From the NCBI GenBank assembly GCA_034440635.1, contig JAOTON010000210.1:1364001-1428000 (forward strand): a stretch of 64,000 bases of DNA. Reading direction: 5' to 3'. The translations under genes were made by a program, and so were the position numbers. Below, piece after piece: positions 24,801-29,450 of the stretch. The notes under the pieces are model-generated. The model had not been told where the DNA came from, did not search any database, and saw only the letters and a program-made list of their open reading frames with translations. Source of the DNA: Lepas anatifera. Lineage: Eukaryota > Arthropoda > Thecostraca > Lepadidae. Positions within the stretch are counted from its first letter, which is position 1; the number at the start of each line of letters is the position of its first letter.

Positions 24801-26764
24801 ACGGCGTCACCTGGCACAGAGAGCAGCGTCAGTACAGGCCACAGCCTCAAACCTCCCCACGAACCGCACTCACTCTGTTTGGCCAGCGACGGCGTCACCT
24901 GGCACAGAGAGCAGCGTCAGTACAGAGCCACAGCCTCAAACCTCCCCACGAACCGCACTCACTCTGTTTGGCCAGCGACGGCGTCACCTGGCACAGAGAG
25001 CAGCGTCAGAACAGAGCCACAGCCTCAAACCTCCCCACGAACCGCACTCACTTGAAATTCTCACGACGGGTAGTACATAACTGTCTGCCCCTCAAGAATG
25101 TCATGTTACGAACACAGCAGCAGAGAAAGCCACACCATAAAGCCAACAATCCATAGGCTCGATTTCAATATATAAATGATATCAGTCGCCTGGGCTACAT
25201 AAATCCCCAGTGCAGGGGCGGACGCAGACCCGAGTTTTTCTTTGGGGGAGGGGGGGGCAAACCCATGTCTGCCTCTCCTCCTGGGGGGGATGGGGGACGT
25301 GCGATTTGGGTGCTCAACAGACCTAGTATAAGCTACTCCTCCAAGGGCATGATCGCTCTCCTGGGGGGGAGACCAAATATTTTTGTTCGACAAACCTAGT
25401 GTAATCACCTTTTTCAAAAATTTATCCGGCCTTTGGGGGACCAAAAGATAGTTTGCCCCCTCCAGCGCTTTGGGGGGCCATGGCCGGAGTGCCCCTCCCC
25501 CCTGCGTCCGCCAATGCCCCAGTGATTCAGTCGCAACCCCTTCAGAGTCCCATAACCCCGCGCTGGTGCTACGTACTACCCAGTACCTGCAGAGCAGTGC
25601 TCAGCTGACAGAGCCCCATAACCCCGCGCTGGTGCCACATCCTGTCCCGTATCTGTAGAGCAGTGCTCGGCTGACAGAGTCCCATAACCCCGCGCTGGTG
25701 CCACATCCTGTCCCGTATCTGTAGAGCAGTGCTCGGCTGACAGAGTCCCATAACCCCGCGCTGGTGCCACATCCTGTCCCGTATCTGTAGAGCAGTGCTC
25801 AGCTGAGAGTTCCATAACCCTGCGCTGGTGCTACGTTCTACCCAGTACCTGCAGAGCAGTGCTCGGCTGACAGGGTCCCATAACCCCGCGCTGGTGCTAC
25901 GTACTACCCAGTACCTGCAGAGCAGTGCTCAGCTGACAGAGTCCCATAACCCCGCGCTGGTGCCACATCCTGTCCCGTATCTGTAGGCAGTGCTCAGCTG
26001 ACAGAGCCCCATAATCCCGCGCTGGTGCCACATCCTGTCCCGTATCTGTAGAGCAGTGCTCAGCTGACAGAGTCCCATAACCCTGCGCTGGTGCTACGTT
26101 CTACCCAGTACCTGCAGAGCAGTGCTCGGCTGACAGAGTCCCATAACCCCGCGCTGGTGCCACATCCTGTCCCGTATCTGTAGAGCAGTGCTCAGCTGAC
26201 AGAGTCCCATAACCCCGCGCTGGTGCTGCATCCTACCCAGTACCTGCAGAGCAGTGCTCGGCTGACAGAGTCCCATAACCCCGCGCTGGTGCTACGTACT
26301 ACCCAGTACCTGCAGAGCAGTGCTCGGCTGACAGAGTCCCATAACCCCGCGCTGGTGCTACGTACTACCCAGTACCTGCAGAGCAGTGCTCGGCTGACAG
26401 AGTCCCATAACCCCGCGCTGGTGCTACGTACTACCCAGTACCTGCAGAGCAGTGCTCGGCTGGCAGAGTCCCATAACCCCGCGCTGGTGCTACGTTCTAC
26501 CCAGTACCTGCAGAGCAGTGCTCAGCTGACAGAGTCCCGCTGCATCCTACCCAGTACCTGCAAAGCGGTGCTCAGCTGCTCCACCCACTCGTTGAGAAGC
26601 CTCTCCACCTCCTCCACACTCAGACATTGCACCACGAAATGTTCCGGGTCGTTCCGGGCCACGTCGTCCTCCACGTCGTCGAAAGCATTCCTGTAGTAGT
26701 CCTGCAGTTCGGCGTCCTCATCATCCGAGTACTCCATCGATGACTGGGACTCAGAGTCGCCCAT
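674..26764 (-). CDS. ARIH2: Ariadne-2 RBR E3 ubiquitin ligase, ten coding exons
   Basis: Joined exons (minus strand): 26764-26558, 24721-24355, 10002-9864, 9419-9327, 8996-8879, 8621-8528, 7757-7627, 1706-1586, 1331-1240, 829-674. The phases agree at every junction and the frame is 505 codons plus TAG. Order: acidic N-terminus (exon 1), UBA-like segment, Ala/Gly/Pro-rich linker (about residues 110-149), RING1 from C151, IBR in exons 4-5, RING2 in exon 6, and the Ariadne domain with [17 protein letters not shown] and [12 protein letters not shown]. The family transfers ubiquitin through a RING2 cysteine; here this is the Cys of NGGC, predicted residue 322. In other animals ARIH2 works with UBE2L3 and neddylated CUL5-RBX2 ligases; that is family knowledge, not seen here. 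The human protein is slightly shorter (493 aa). Any 5' non-coding exon and the promoter are not identified. Identity is secure; exact splice sites are my reading. Confidence 0.95.
1240..1331 (-). CDS. ARIH2: ARIH2 coding exon 9
   Basis: 92 nt, phase 1 to phase 0, acceptor CCGCAG|ACGCC and donor CTG|GTGAGT. Encodes [20 protein letters not shown] and [11 protein letters not shown], the best conserved stretch of the Ariadne domain. Confidence 0.94.
1586..1706 (-). CDS. ARIH2: ARIH2 coding exon 8
   Basis: 121 nt, phase 0 to phase 1, acceptor GTCACAG|TGGGAG and donor CTCG|GTGAGA. Encodes [11 protein letters not shown] and [10 protein letters not shown] of the Ariadne domain. The 5.9-kb intron upstream is nearly filled by the 20-bp minisatellite, which starts about 65 bp from the acceptor. 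Confidence 0.93.
1771..3405. repeat. 20-bp minisatellite, left block (about 82 units)
   Basis: Tandem units of the type ACTGGWTACACACRGCACCY. The 20-bp register is kept without any net insertion or deletion from 1771 to 3400. Variation is confined to a few positions (GATACA/GTTACA, CGGC/CAGC/CGGT, CACCT/CACCC). The plus strand has no stop codon in any frame within the units, so very long open frames with a 20-residue period appear; I regard them as by-products. It lies in ARIH2 intron 7. Confidence 0.97.
3406..4861 (+). mobile_element. 5'-truncated Jockey-like LINE fragment inside the minisatellite
   Basis: Starts within an ORF1 zinc knuckle ([15 protein letters not shown], frame open to a stop at about 3557). 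It continues in a shifted frame (3590-4219; [10 protein letters not shown]) and ends with a tail shared with the element at 11689-13996. Shared features are the [18 protein letters not shown] frame (about 4460-4666; a TGA replaces a Trp codon just upstream) and a 3' GGGCGC...GCGCCC stem-loop followed by AATACACAC. No endonuclease or reverse transcriptase is present. Several frameshifts show it is dead. It interrupts the array between two minisatellite blocks. Confidence 0.8.
4862..7470. repeat. 20-bp minisatellite, right block (about 130 units)
   Basis: Same unit as the left block. The 20-bp register holds from 4863 to about 7420 without an indel. At the right edge (7380-7470) units become irregular (GGTCACGACTAGCACC, GGTCACATATAGCACC), resembling the irregular units at the left edge near 1800-1830. 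Such degenerate borders are usual for arrays that turn over from the centre. Confidence 0.97.
7627..7757 (-). CDS. ARIH2: ARIH2 coding exon 7
   Basis: 131 nt, phase 1 to phase 0, acceptor GACAG|GTAATT and donor ACGG|GTGAGT. Encodes [19 protein letters not shown] and the helix [14 protein letters not shown] at the start of the Ariadne domain. Confidence 0.93.
7758..8527. other. ARIH2 intron 6, nothing recognised
   Basis: 770 bp of non-repetitive sequence. A plus-strand open frame (8172-8513) has no family resemblance. On the minus strand [17 protein letters not shown] near 8170-8200 looks exon-like, but nothing else supports it. Confidence 0.4.
8528..8621 (-). CDS. ARIH2: ARIH2 coding exon 6 (catalytic RING2)
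   Basis: 94 nt, phase 0 to phase 1, acceptor TTTCAG|TGCCCC and donor CTGG|GTAAGT. Encodes [19 protein letters not shown] followed by [11 protein letters not shown]. The Cys of NGGC is the thioester-forming residue in RBR ligases; all RING2 zinc ligands are present, so the enzyme should be active. Confidence 0.95.
8879..8996 (-). CDS. ARIH2: ARIH2 coding exon 5 (IBR end)
   Basis: 118 nt, phase 2 to phase 0, acceptor GCCAG|TTTCCG and donor GAC|GTGAGC. Encodes [15 protein letters not shown], completing the IBR, then the highly conserved [21 protein letters not shown] that leads into RING2. Confidence 0.93.
9327..9419 (-). CDS. ARIH2: ARIH2 coding exon 4 (IBR start)
   Basis: 93 nt, phase 2 to phase 2, acceptor CGACAG|GTTTTG and donor TTTTG|GTAAGT. 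Encodes the first half of the IBR zinc module: [16 protein letters not shown] then CSNCKTSF. The spacing of cysteines matches ARIH2. Confidence 0.9.
9864..10002 (-). CDS. ARIH2: ARIH2 coding exon 3 (end of RING1)
   Basis: 139 nt, phase 1 to phase 2. Encodes the last RING1 ligands (QCMAQGC) and the RING1-IBR linker with [15 protein letters not shown] and [10 protein letters not shown]. The acceptor is TGGCCAG|GCATCC. The frame demands a donor of AG|GCGAGT, a GC rather than GT donor. Intron 2 upstream is 14.35 kb and holds the nested transposons. Confidence 0.9.
10003..10598. other. ARIH2 intron 2, unique part
   Basis: AT-rich intron sequence between exon 3 and the large hAT-like insertion. 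No gene or repeat recognised. Confidence 0.4.
11701..11742 (+). other. 5'-terminal hairpin of the LINE
   Basis: Two 19-nt arms (11701-11719 and 11724-11742) are complementary with one mismatch and close on a TTCG loop. The hairpin sits 12 nt inside the 5' end of the element. It could be an RNA signal or part of a 5' ribozyme; I do not recognise an HDV-type fold. Confidence 0.8.
12707..13519 (+). CDS. LINE ORF1 protein with zinc knuckle
   Basis: Starts at ATG 12707 after an A/T-rich ATTTATCTCTC leader. The N-terminal third is Ser/Thr-rich. A middle domain follows, with [17 protein letters not shown] and [21 protein letters not shown], matching the layout of Jockey-clade ORF1 nucleic-acid binding proteins. 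A zinc knuckle comes next ([14 protein letters not shown], then CAKC). After the CAKC the frame runs into sequence homologous to the tail of the other copy in a shifted frame and stops at 13519. A second knuckle appears lost to an internal deletion. Nucleocapsid-like RNA binding is inferred from the family. Confidence 0.75.
   Translation: MALSQVPTSTAQTSWILTSASNRTTSSTLSDTAAVNNFSDDATVSRNKPDQSTLLPESARVLLVAIENGHKMNPFQTAQALSKFETVSNALRNSETEIEVTMSTETETADLLAAESLTYKSRDSDHSIPVTVRLHPTKNTVRGVISTELLEGLTDDGILEGMNEQGVVSVRRMNRREQGKLVGTNTIVLAFRDKKLPERVRVGWRYVAVRSYVPDPTRCFRCQRYGHVAKSCKGRCAKCSVPGKRETRVSFPRLKGEVNMGAKGAKRVPY
13488..13787 (+). CDS. C-terminal reading frame of the LINE (function unknown)
   Basis: Open frame with [18 protein letters not shown] and [18 protein letters not shown], ending [13 protein letters not shown]. 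The copy at 4460-4666 keeps almost the same residues despite many DNA differences, including the same stop. This suggests a once-selected protein end, probably of ORF1. I do not recognise a domain. It overlaps the 3' end of the ORF1 frame here because of a frameshift. Confidence 0.5.
   Translation: MPRVQKEFPIKIKQAGSLESFGEVQNVWQDVPRPSAVSDRRHFGPGAREAYMGGNTTFVRRSPPKGLGYPERTERPPQQWDASTAWCVSEMFDGRSWET
13990..14640. repeat. Degenerate 19-20 bp repeat block of E1 (left part)
   Basis: Irregular units such as CCAGATCAGCTCAGGGGCAC, each with GATCAGCTC cores and G/C runs. The same family fills 20987-22020, 39360-41100, 42580-43700, 48738-49760 and 60830-61850. Confidence 0.85.
14641..14871 (-). repeat. 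3' LTR
   Basis: 231 bp, nearly identical to 20758-20986. Differences seen: A/G near 14730 and a 2-bp change near 14848. Confidence 0.93.
14872..14884 (-). other. Polypurine tract
   Basis: AAGGGAGGAATGG on the coding strand directly abuts the 3' LTR, the usual place of the plus-strand primer. Confidence 0.8.
15053..15640 (-). CDS. Integrase C-terminal region, after an in-frame TGA
   Basis: Continues the pol frame beyond the TGA at 15643-15641. Shows [16 protein letters not shown] and GDRVYLYR then [20 protein letters not shown], the SH3-like C-terminal fold region of Ty3 integrases. A Pro-rich tail follows, ending at 15053. Because the frame is intact on both sides of one stop codon, the stop is probably a recent point mutation. 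Confidence 0.8.
   Translation of the reverse strand, partial: AGLQRAYGTALTYMKKANAANKQHYDEKTNELKYAEGDRVYLYRKVVKRGEYHKLLRPWRAAVVLKQKGERNYKIKLDEGGRTLIVHHNRLKPRKADVVSPAPPQDQSPVSPDTDDAGAAADPLVPEPPASNRACVSDPAPQVQRRSEPVLLFPFVPLPPPVPEPPAEPQPRVPIPLPRRSNRLRRPADRYTPDP
15641..18634 (-). CDS. pol: Ty3-type Pol: reverse transcriptase, RNase H, integrase
   Basis: 998-codon open frame. RT motifs include [31 protein letters not shown] and the catalytic YFDDIVLHA. RNase H begins at [18 protein letters not shown] and includes [10 protein letters not shown]. Integrase has the HHCC zinc module ([11 protein letters not shown] ... CAKCSRC) and a D,D,E core with [19 protein letters not shown] and FHSDQGANF. The first Met falls after the protease region, so the true Pol start is further upstream, as a gag-pro-pol product. 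It makes cDNA and integrates it in the nucleus. Confidence 0.95.
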   Translation of the reverse strand: MSFHVSSALGNDNVILGRDFFSKYNCLIDVTANKLVFRDSEPERSPASSLEARPSGMHFACRVSLREDVSVPPGHETIVPAYCDPLAFSGDAVLDSEDRADGIVVVPSVVRVSPGCPVPVTLRNATDEFVTVAKKCGIATFDSGFVSEQPETVSALGDASCADVDQALKATVESTDISVTEKAEFYRVLQQHREMFDGRLGHTAVVTHRIETGEHPPIKQAPRRIPPHLVDEVKAEIQQMLKDGVIEECDGAWASPVVCVRKQSGGLRLCADMRKVNAITQIPAYPVARVDDVLDSLSQASSYCVLDLNRGYLQMDIAEEDRDKSAICLPWNLYRFRRCSFGLAGAPSSFARLLNVVLKDLSPHMALSYFDDIVLHARNTNELLTNLSLVLDRLANAGLTVNLKKCQFFQRSIVYLGHKVSPDGISCDPSKVSRVVEWPVPRSARELASFLGLASYFRRYVKDFAVVAAPLYHLTQKQVTFIWSEAADMAFRQLKQLLTSAPVIAFPQFGEGAEPFVLDTDASDRGIGGVLLQTQQGCERVIAYASKALTKSQRNYSTNKKELLACVVFVQHFAHYLLGKKFTIRTDHSSLQWLWNFRNPTGLLARWIEILGNFSLDIVYRPGALHTAADALSRRPDETSDASCQTDPVIDTDAGVQCCQVELPNWPVSYIKEEQDKDRGLIEVRRWLTRGCRPKLSKVGDLAEPYWYHFKRLRITQGLVCRLIKNGSKGETVVQIVMPAQLIQPVLESMHAGPTGGHFNPQKLSRQVRLRFWWPHLESTVDEFCAKCSRCGARNMPTPRPRASLGNLRATAPLQKVGIDLLTHLPETKNGNKHLLVVVDHFTKWASVYPLRTQEATEIANVLVKEFVSQFGVPESFHSDQGANFCGSVFKEMCRMLGIQKTQTSPGWPAGNAVCERFNRVILDMLARYLDKNHDEWDLYLPLLMLGYRSQVHSSTGFSPYFLMMGRKPRLPVEAELGGSTQSRHSSGSLEKYVDHL
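18735..18850 (-). pseudogene. Retrotransposon protease segment, frameshifted
   Basis: The aspartic protease motif [12 protein letters not shown] is at about 18775-18810. A stop follows soon after. The sequence resumes in another frame ([16 protein letters not shown]) to join Pol, so the protease is broken by a frameshift. Confidence 0.8.
18940..19752 (-). pseudogene. gag: Gag with capsid-like part and two CCHC zinc knuckles, two stops
   Basis: The likely start ATG is at 19752-19750 ([11 protein letters not shown]). An in-frame TGA lies at 19689-19687, then a capsid-like helical region ([23 protein letters not shown]-like [17 protein letters not shown]). A TAA lies at 19134-19132. Beyond it, in the same frame, come two CCHC knuckles: [14 protein letters not shown] and [14 protein letters not shown]. 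Gag packages the RNA. Two stops within one frame point to decay or, less likely, readthrough. Confidence 0.85.
20738..20755 (-). other. Primer-binding site
   Basis: TGGTGACAGCGGTGGGAT starts two nt inside the 5' LTR. It begins with TGG, as expected for pairing with a tRNA CCA end. The GGTGGGAT core resembles tRNA-Leu or tRNA-Ser T-arm complements; I cannot name the tRNA. Confidence 0.65.
20758..20986 (-). repeat. 5' LTR
   Basis: 229 bp, upstream LTR on the coding strand. TSD TATT follows at 20987-20990. Confidence 0.93.
22020..23388 (+). repeat. Three tandem terminal modules of E1
   Basis: Each module contains CCGTACGATTATTGGCGACG, CACTAAATTTCGAGCGGCA and a GGCACGTGCCCC end. Only the last finishes in the complete terminal repeat. 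The period is about 530 bp. E2 has two such modules and E3b one. Confidence 0.8.
23389..24354. other. ARIH2 intron 2, distal part
   Basis: AT-rich unique sequence after the E1 target duplication. No gene recognised. Confidence 0.4.
24355..24721 (-). CDS. ARIH2: ARIH2 coding exon 2 (UBA-like segment, RING1 start)
   Basis: 367 nt, phase 0 to phase 1, acceptor TGTGCCAG|GTGACG and donor CTAG|GTGAGG. It encodes [19 protein letters not shown], the UBA-like region that in ariadnes contacts the cullin side, then a low-complexity linker with about nine consecutive alanines, encoded by a GGC/GCC trinucleotide run near 24490-24525. RING1 follows (CPVC...[10 protein letters not shown]). The linker is longer and far more Ala/Gly/Pro-rich than in vertebrate ARIH2. 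The first 24 nt of this exon are repeated three more times in the intron upstream. Confidence 0.92.
24704..25050 (-). repeat. 89-bp tandem array of the exon-2 acceptor junction
   Basis: Four units with starts at 24704 (the real exon), 24793, 24881 and 24970. On the minus strand each extra unit repeats TGTGCCAG|GTGACGCCGTCG through the first 24 nt of exon 2 (23 of 24 identical), then goes into AGTGAGTGCGG and about 60 bp of intron. So every unit carries a copy of the 3' splice site and a short exon piece followed by a GTGAGT donor-like site. Confidence 0.92.
25213..25516 (+). mobile_element. 304-bp hAT-like MITE
   Basis: Ends CAGGGGCGGACGCAG and CTGCGTCCGCCAATG. A perfect 8-bp duplication CCCCAGTG flanks it (25205-25212 and 25517-25524). 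The same family as 35158-36971. It lies in ARIH2 intron 1 between the two junction arrays. Confidence 0.9.
25535..26575 (-). repeat. 66-bp tandem array of the exon-1 donor junction
   Basis: About 16 units. On the minus strand each has AGCYGAGCACTGCTCTGCAG, matching the last 20 nt of exon 1 with two differences. About nine units continue with GTACTGGGTAG, an intact copy of the real donor. About six have CAGATACGGG, a destroyed donor. The genuine junction is the unit at 26558. Confidence 0.93.
26558..26764 (-). CDS. ARIH2: ARIH2 coding exon 1 (start codon)
   Basis: Begins with the ATG at 26764-26762 and encodes 69 residues of an acidic N-terminus with runs such as [12 protein letters not shown], ending in LSTALQ. 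The donor is CAG|GTACTGG at 26558/26557. An acceptor-like CTGGCAG|GTAGCAGTC lies just before the ATG (boundary 26774/26773), so a 5' non-coding exon probably lies upstream. The acidic DDE-rich start and the [12 protein letters not shown] helix match the position of the human ARIH2 N-terminus. Tandem arrays derived from its two borders flank it on both sides. Confidence 0.9.
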
Positions 26765-27165
26765 GACTGCTACCTGCCAGCCAAATAACCGTCATAGATG
26801 ATCTGACAGCTGCCTGGCAGTAACAAGGCTGTCACAGACTGGTCTGACTGCTACCTGCCAGTCAAACGACCGTCATAGACTGGTCTGACAGCCGCCTGCC
26901 AGTCACACGGCTGTCACAGACTGAGCTGACCTGCCAGTCACACAGCTGTCACAGACTGAGCTGACCTGCCAGTCACGCAGCTGTCACAGACTGATCTGAC
27001 TGTTACCTGCCCGCCACAGGGCTGTCACAGACTGGTCTGACTGTTACCTGCCCGCCACAGGGCTGTCACAGACTGGTCTGACTGCTACCTGCCCGCCACA
27101 GGACTGGCATTGACTGGTCTGACTGCTACCTGCCAGTCAAACAATCATCACAGACTGGGCTGACA
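26765..27165 (-). repeat. About 40-bp tandem array of the start-exon acceptor
   Basis: Nine to ten units of 35-41 bp. Minus-strand units carry CTGGCAGGTAGCAGTC, identical to the 3' splice site and leader just before the ATG, but with AGACC in place of ATGGG. Others carry GCGGGCAGGTARCAGTC. The unit at 26765 is the real site. Confidence 0.85.
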
Positions 27166-27299
27166 ACTGTCGTTCCGTGAGGACTAATAATTCGCAGACA
27201 ATCAGCGACAGTCACGTAAGTGTAAGGCGCGTTTGCTGGTCTGGTCATTTGGTGCAAAAGTAAAATAAATGAGATGCACAAATTCTAGCTGCATGATTA

Positions 27300-27505
27300 G
27301 GTACATCTCCCATGTAAATAATTTTCGGGGTTTAACGTCGCACTGCTATAGGTTAACTGCTAAGGTTATATGGCGTCGGAGGGGGAACGGGAGATAACTA
27401 GGCTCGAGCGACGGCAGGGTGCCAAATCCTGTCTCTGGGTGGGCTCGAACCCACGGCAGTCTAAAATGCTTAAGCAGTCTAAGATGGTCGCCCCTGGTCT
27501 GATGT
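27300..27505 (-). repeat. SINE-like sequence with a tRNA B-box
   Basis: GGGTTCGAGCCC at about 27441-27454 on the minus strand fits a tRNA B-box. The adjoining GGGGTTTAACGTCGCAC is a tail widely seen in invertebrate SINEs. No intact tRNA fold found. Confidence 0.45.
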
Positions 27506-27507
27506 CT

Positions 27508-29110
27508 TCACGCTGGTAATCTGATGATGCCTTCAGTCTTCATCAACCCATGGACCAACTTGTATAAAGCAATCATGTCTCCCCTCTTTCTTCTATAGGA
27601 CATACTTGGTAGATCAAGGTGCTTCATTCGCTCCTGGTAAGGCAAGTTCCTCACTGCTCTTACTAACTTGGTGGCCCTCCTTTGGACTCCTTCAATTTTT
27701 CTCTGATCACCAACAAATGAAGGGCCCCACATTACATTTCCGTATTCAATGATTGGTTGGAATACTACCTTGTAGAGCTTCTTGAAGATGTGCTTATCAA
27801 GATAAGTGAAGCTACGCTTGATTATGGCCAAAACTCTGTTCGCTTTTTTACAACTTCAGCAACATGTTCGTGGAATTTTAGACTCTCGTCCACAATGACT
27901 CCTAGATCCCTTTCACTGCCAGATTCCTTAAGTTCCACTTCCCCTAAGTGATATCTTCGCCAGGGATTCAGCTGTCCAAGATGTAACGATGAGCACTTCT
28001 TCAAGTTGAGGGGGAGTTGCCAAAGCTGAGTCCATTCCATAACTTGATCCAAATATTCCCGGAGTGTTGCATGCTGGTCTAAGTTGGTTACTAGGCCAAA
28101 TAATTTTGCATCATCTGCAAACAACTATGTTGTTGCAGACATGGAGCGGGAGGTTGCTAATGAATAATACAAAGCACAGTGGTCCTAGAATAGATCCTTG
28201 TGGAATCCAGCTTGTGGTCGTAGGCCATCCTGAAGAGACTCCATTTACAGTTACTTGTTGTCATCTACCTATTAGATAGGACTTGAACCGGTCTATTAAC
28301 TCCTGACCAAGGCCATACGATCTGAGTTTGCAGAGTAAGCGCTGATGCGGTACCGCATCGAACGCCTTCTTAAAGTCAAGGTAAAGCACATCCACATGAT
28401 TATCTGACTCCAACAGCTCGCTCCACTCTTCAAAGCATGTCAGCAGCTGGGATTCGCAAGACCGTTTGGGAACAAATCCATGTTGGTTAGGGGCTACAAG
28501 GTTATGGCACATCAGATGTTCAACAATTGCTTCTTTTATGAAATATTCCATTATCTTCCCCACTACCGTGGTCAGGCTTACAGGTCTGTAGTTGCCAAGC
28601 TCATGTTTGTTTCCTTTCTTAAATATAGGCTTCACAATAGCATCTTTCCATTGTCGGGGTACCGTACCTTCTTGTAAGGACTTCATGAAAATTACTTGAA
28701 ATATTTCACCCAGTTCATTGGCACATTCCCTTAACAGTCTCGGATGCAGACCATCCGGACCTGCTGCCTTTGCAGGGTTTAGTGACCTAAGCCGTCGGAT
28801 AACTTGCTCTGCTGTTATGTTTAATCCCACCATAGTTGCTACCTGTCTATCAAGGTGGAAGTATGGGATATTAGACACATCTTCATTTGTAAAGGTACTT
28901 TCAAAGAATTTGTTAAGTGCTTCAGCCTTTTCTTGGTCCGTCATGGCCGTCTTAGTTCCTTCCAAATTTAGTGTTTCAATTCCAGTCCGACACTTCAGCC
29001 TCCTGTTGGCATAGTTCCAGAAAGGTTTGACATTCTTCTTACAGGATCCAGCCAATCTACGGGTTAGTTTTCTCAACTTGTTGCTGGTGGCCGAATAACT
29101 AGAATTATCA
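27508..29110 (-). pseudogene. CR1-like LINE reverse transcriptase relic 1
   Basis: Three frames joined by frameshifts (near 28126 and 27825). Shows AKAAGPDGLHPRLL, NYRPVSLTTVVGKIME, VLYLDFKKAFDAVPHQRLL, FADDAKLF and WGPSFVGDQRKIEGVQRR. The catalytic FADD is present but the palm is frameshifted. The 5' endonuclease part is absent, as in most CR1 copies. Confidence 0.9.
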
Positions 29111-29450
29111 GCCTCCTGCTGAGTGAGAATATATTTGTGCTATTTTCTTTCCTTTTCCTTTCTTAATGCTAATGCTATGCTATCCTATACCTATACCTAT
29201 ACCTAAAAATTACAGAAGATTTTTAGGCCGTCACGGCCTGTTGGCTCTGGTCTCTGACGAGCTCGTTTCAATCTGAGTCTTAAGTCAGTCTTTCTCAGAG
29301 TGAAGTGTCTGAGAGAAAACGGAGGCCCTCGTTAACCGAGCGACCTGCCGAGAAGTGTTTTTGGAGTGTGTATGGATCTAATGAGTTCCTGTGAAGATAT
29401 ATGGCTCTGGAAATACCGAGAGGCCCACGGACCTTCCGAGTTTGGGTCGA

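Noticed and set aside
25535..26575. CRISPR-like regular array
   Set aside because: Units are contiguous 66-bp near-copies with no unique spacers, in an animal gene intron.
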